Of a DNA stretch of 15,463 nt, positions 14,832 through 15,463 are shown piece by piece. Made by a program: the position numbers and the translations under genes. The stretch comes from Planctomycetota bacterium (GTDB lineage: Bacteria > Planctomycetota > Brocadiia > JAJRTI01), in NCBI GenBank assembly GCA_024278415.1, contig JAJRTI010000645.1, positions 1 through 15,463 of the forward strand, given 5' to 3'. How positions within the stretch are numbered: position 1 is the stretch's first letter; each line of letters starts with the position of its first letter. Below the pieces are notes generated by a model, which ran no database searches, was not told where the DNA came from, and saw only the letters and a list, made by a program, of their open reading frames with translations.

Positions 14832-14880
14832 CTTTCGGAACCTCGACGAAAAACAAGAAGTTGCGTAGGCTCTCTGCACA
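14832..14880. repeat. Dispersed repeat, copy 2 (inverse of 9215-9264)
   Basis: Bases 14848-14865 (gaaaaacaagaagttgcg) are the exact reverse complement of 9231-9248, with partly conserved flanks. This copy begins about 20 bases after the beta-helix stop codon, in the same sense relative to its upstream gene as copy 1. Confidence 0.6.
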
Positions 14881-14931
14881 GCGCGCCATCGGGAGGAGGC
14901 GTTACGGGCCGCGGCGAGGCGCTTTGGTGCG

Positions 14932-14950
14932 GCGGCTTGACGCCGCTTTT
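14932..14950 (+). terminator. Possible rho-independent terminator after the beta-helix gene
   Basis: GCGGC (14932-14936), loop TTGAC and GCCGC (14942-14946) form a 5-bp all-GC stem followed by TTTT (14947-14950). It lies about 120 bases after the TGA. The stem is short, and similar sequences occur as dispersed repeats, so the terminator role is tentative. Confidence 0.4.
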
Positions 14951-15125
14951 CCTGGGCAGCGCGCGCATGCCTACGAGAACGCAAATTCGCGCAACCCGCG
15001 CGCATGCAGCAAAAGCGCCGTCGCCGTCCCGCACATGCGGGACTCTGCCGGCGCACTCCAAAAGGGCGCGCCGCGCGTGCCGTTTCGGTTGCGGGTGAAG
15101 CCCGCTTTGTTGAGGAGACACGCCC

Positions 15126-15463
15126 ATGAACACCATCCGAGTCGGCGTCGTAGGCGTAGGCCGCGGTAAGAGCTTCGCCAAGGGCGCAGGCCCGCACATT
15201 GGCATGAAGCTCGTCGCGCTCTGCGACACGTGGGAGGAGCGGCTGCTCGCAGTCGGCAAGGAACTTGGCGTGGCGACGTACGTCGACTACGGCCGGTTCC
15301 TCGAACACGACATGGACGCGGTCGTCCTCGCCAACTTCTTTCACGAGCACGCGCCCTTCGCGATCCAAGCGCTCGAAGCCGGCAAACACGTCATGAGCGA
15401 AACCGCGGCGTGCCACACCCTCGGCGAGGGCGTCGCGCTCGTACGCGCGGTCGAGAAGACCGG
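15126..15463 (+). CDS. Gfo/Idh/MocA family oxidoreductase (N-terminal part)
   Basis: The frame is open from the ATG at 15126 to the window end (112 codons visible), so the gene continues beyond it. The visible part is the NAD(P)-binding Rossmann domain: RVGVVGVGRGKSF (dinucleotide loop), LVALCDTWEERL (end of the second strand, with Asp expected to bind the ribose), and FFHEHAPFAIQALEAGKHVMSE, the family hallmark ending in the GKHV-x-x-E motif. These enzymes oxidise or reduce sugars, inositols and related polyols. The catalytic C-terminal domain is outside the window, so the substrate is unknown. GAGGAG (15112-15117) lies 8 bases before the ATG, the strongest ribosome site in the window. Its position after a polysaccharide-related gene suggests carbohydrate catabolism. 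Confidence 0.92.
   Translation, partial: MNTIRVGVVGVGRGKSFAKGAGPHIGMKLVALCDTWEERLLAVGKELGVATYVDYGRFLEHDMDAVVLANFFHEHAPFAIQALEAGKHVMSETAACHTLGEGVALVRAVEKT

Larger units (their letters stand above)
14814..15125. other. Intergenic region with repeat copy and three hairpins
   Basis: This region holds the second copy of the dispersed repeat (14832-14880), a terminator-like hairpin (14932-14950), a hairpin gtcccgc, loop acat, gcgggac (15026-15043), and a hairpin gcggg, loop tgaag, cccgc (15091-15105) directly before the ribosome site of the next gene. No clear sigma70 promoter was recognised and no gene is supported. Confidence 0.5.

Noticed and set aside
1..15463. CRISPR array, tRNA, rRNA, transposase, phage or defence genes
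   Set aside because: No regularly spaced direct repeats, cloverleaf sequences, rRNA segments or such protein families were seen on either strand.

Overview
The window is GC-rich (mostly G/C in third codon positions), densely coding, and has classical sigma70-type promoters (TTGnnn-N17/18-TAnnnT) before most transcription units. The gene mix is a DUF6785/DUF6784 OPT-like membrane protein, an MtaA-like URO-D family protein, a beta-helix protein carrying a CBM6/35-like module, and a Gfo/Idh/MocA oxidoreductase. That mix is typical of heterotrophic, polysaccharide-using environmental bacteria such as Planctomycetota, Lentisphaerota, Armatimonadota or Hydrogenedentota. This is an impression from gene families; no rRNA or tRNA is present to fix the phylum.

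Layout. 1-292: no gene, but a nested inverted-repeat element and a promoter that would give a leaderless mRNA. 293-4088 (+): a URO-D family methyltransferase-like protein, then a hybrid histidine kinase with a haem-type CxxCH sensor domain. 4337-5893 (-): purE followed by a fold-type II PLP serine/threonine dehydratase or serine racemase, probably one operon. 6075-7085 (+): an SppA-like S49 protease with a lipoprotein-type signal, divergent from purE. 7194-8879 (-): an M20 metallopeptidase. 9390-11744 (-): a polytopic DUF6785/DUF6784 protein with a beta-sandwich-like insertion. 11745-12305: a 560-base intergenic region with two different inverted repeats and two divergent promoters. 12306-14813 (+): a secreted beta-helix protein broken by one in-frame TAG. 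15126 to the window end (+): the N-terminus of a Gfo/Idh/MocA oxidoreductase.

The genes do not form one pathway. purE is housekeeping purine synthesis. The beta-helix protein, the oxidoreductase and perhaps the DUF6785 protein fit carbohydrate use. The kinase is a redox or ligand sensor with no partner regulator nearby.

The most notable points are the in-frame amber codon at 14493-14495 in an otherwise intact reading frame, several unrelated families of dispersed inverted repeats in the intergenic DNA, and an 18-base sequence shared downstream of two different genes. I see no CRISPR array, phage, transposase, tRNA or obvious defence system.
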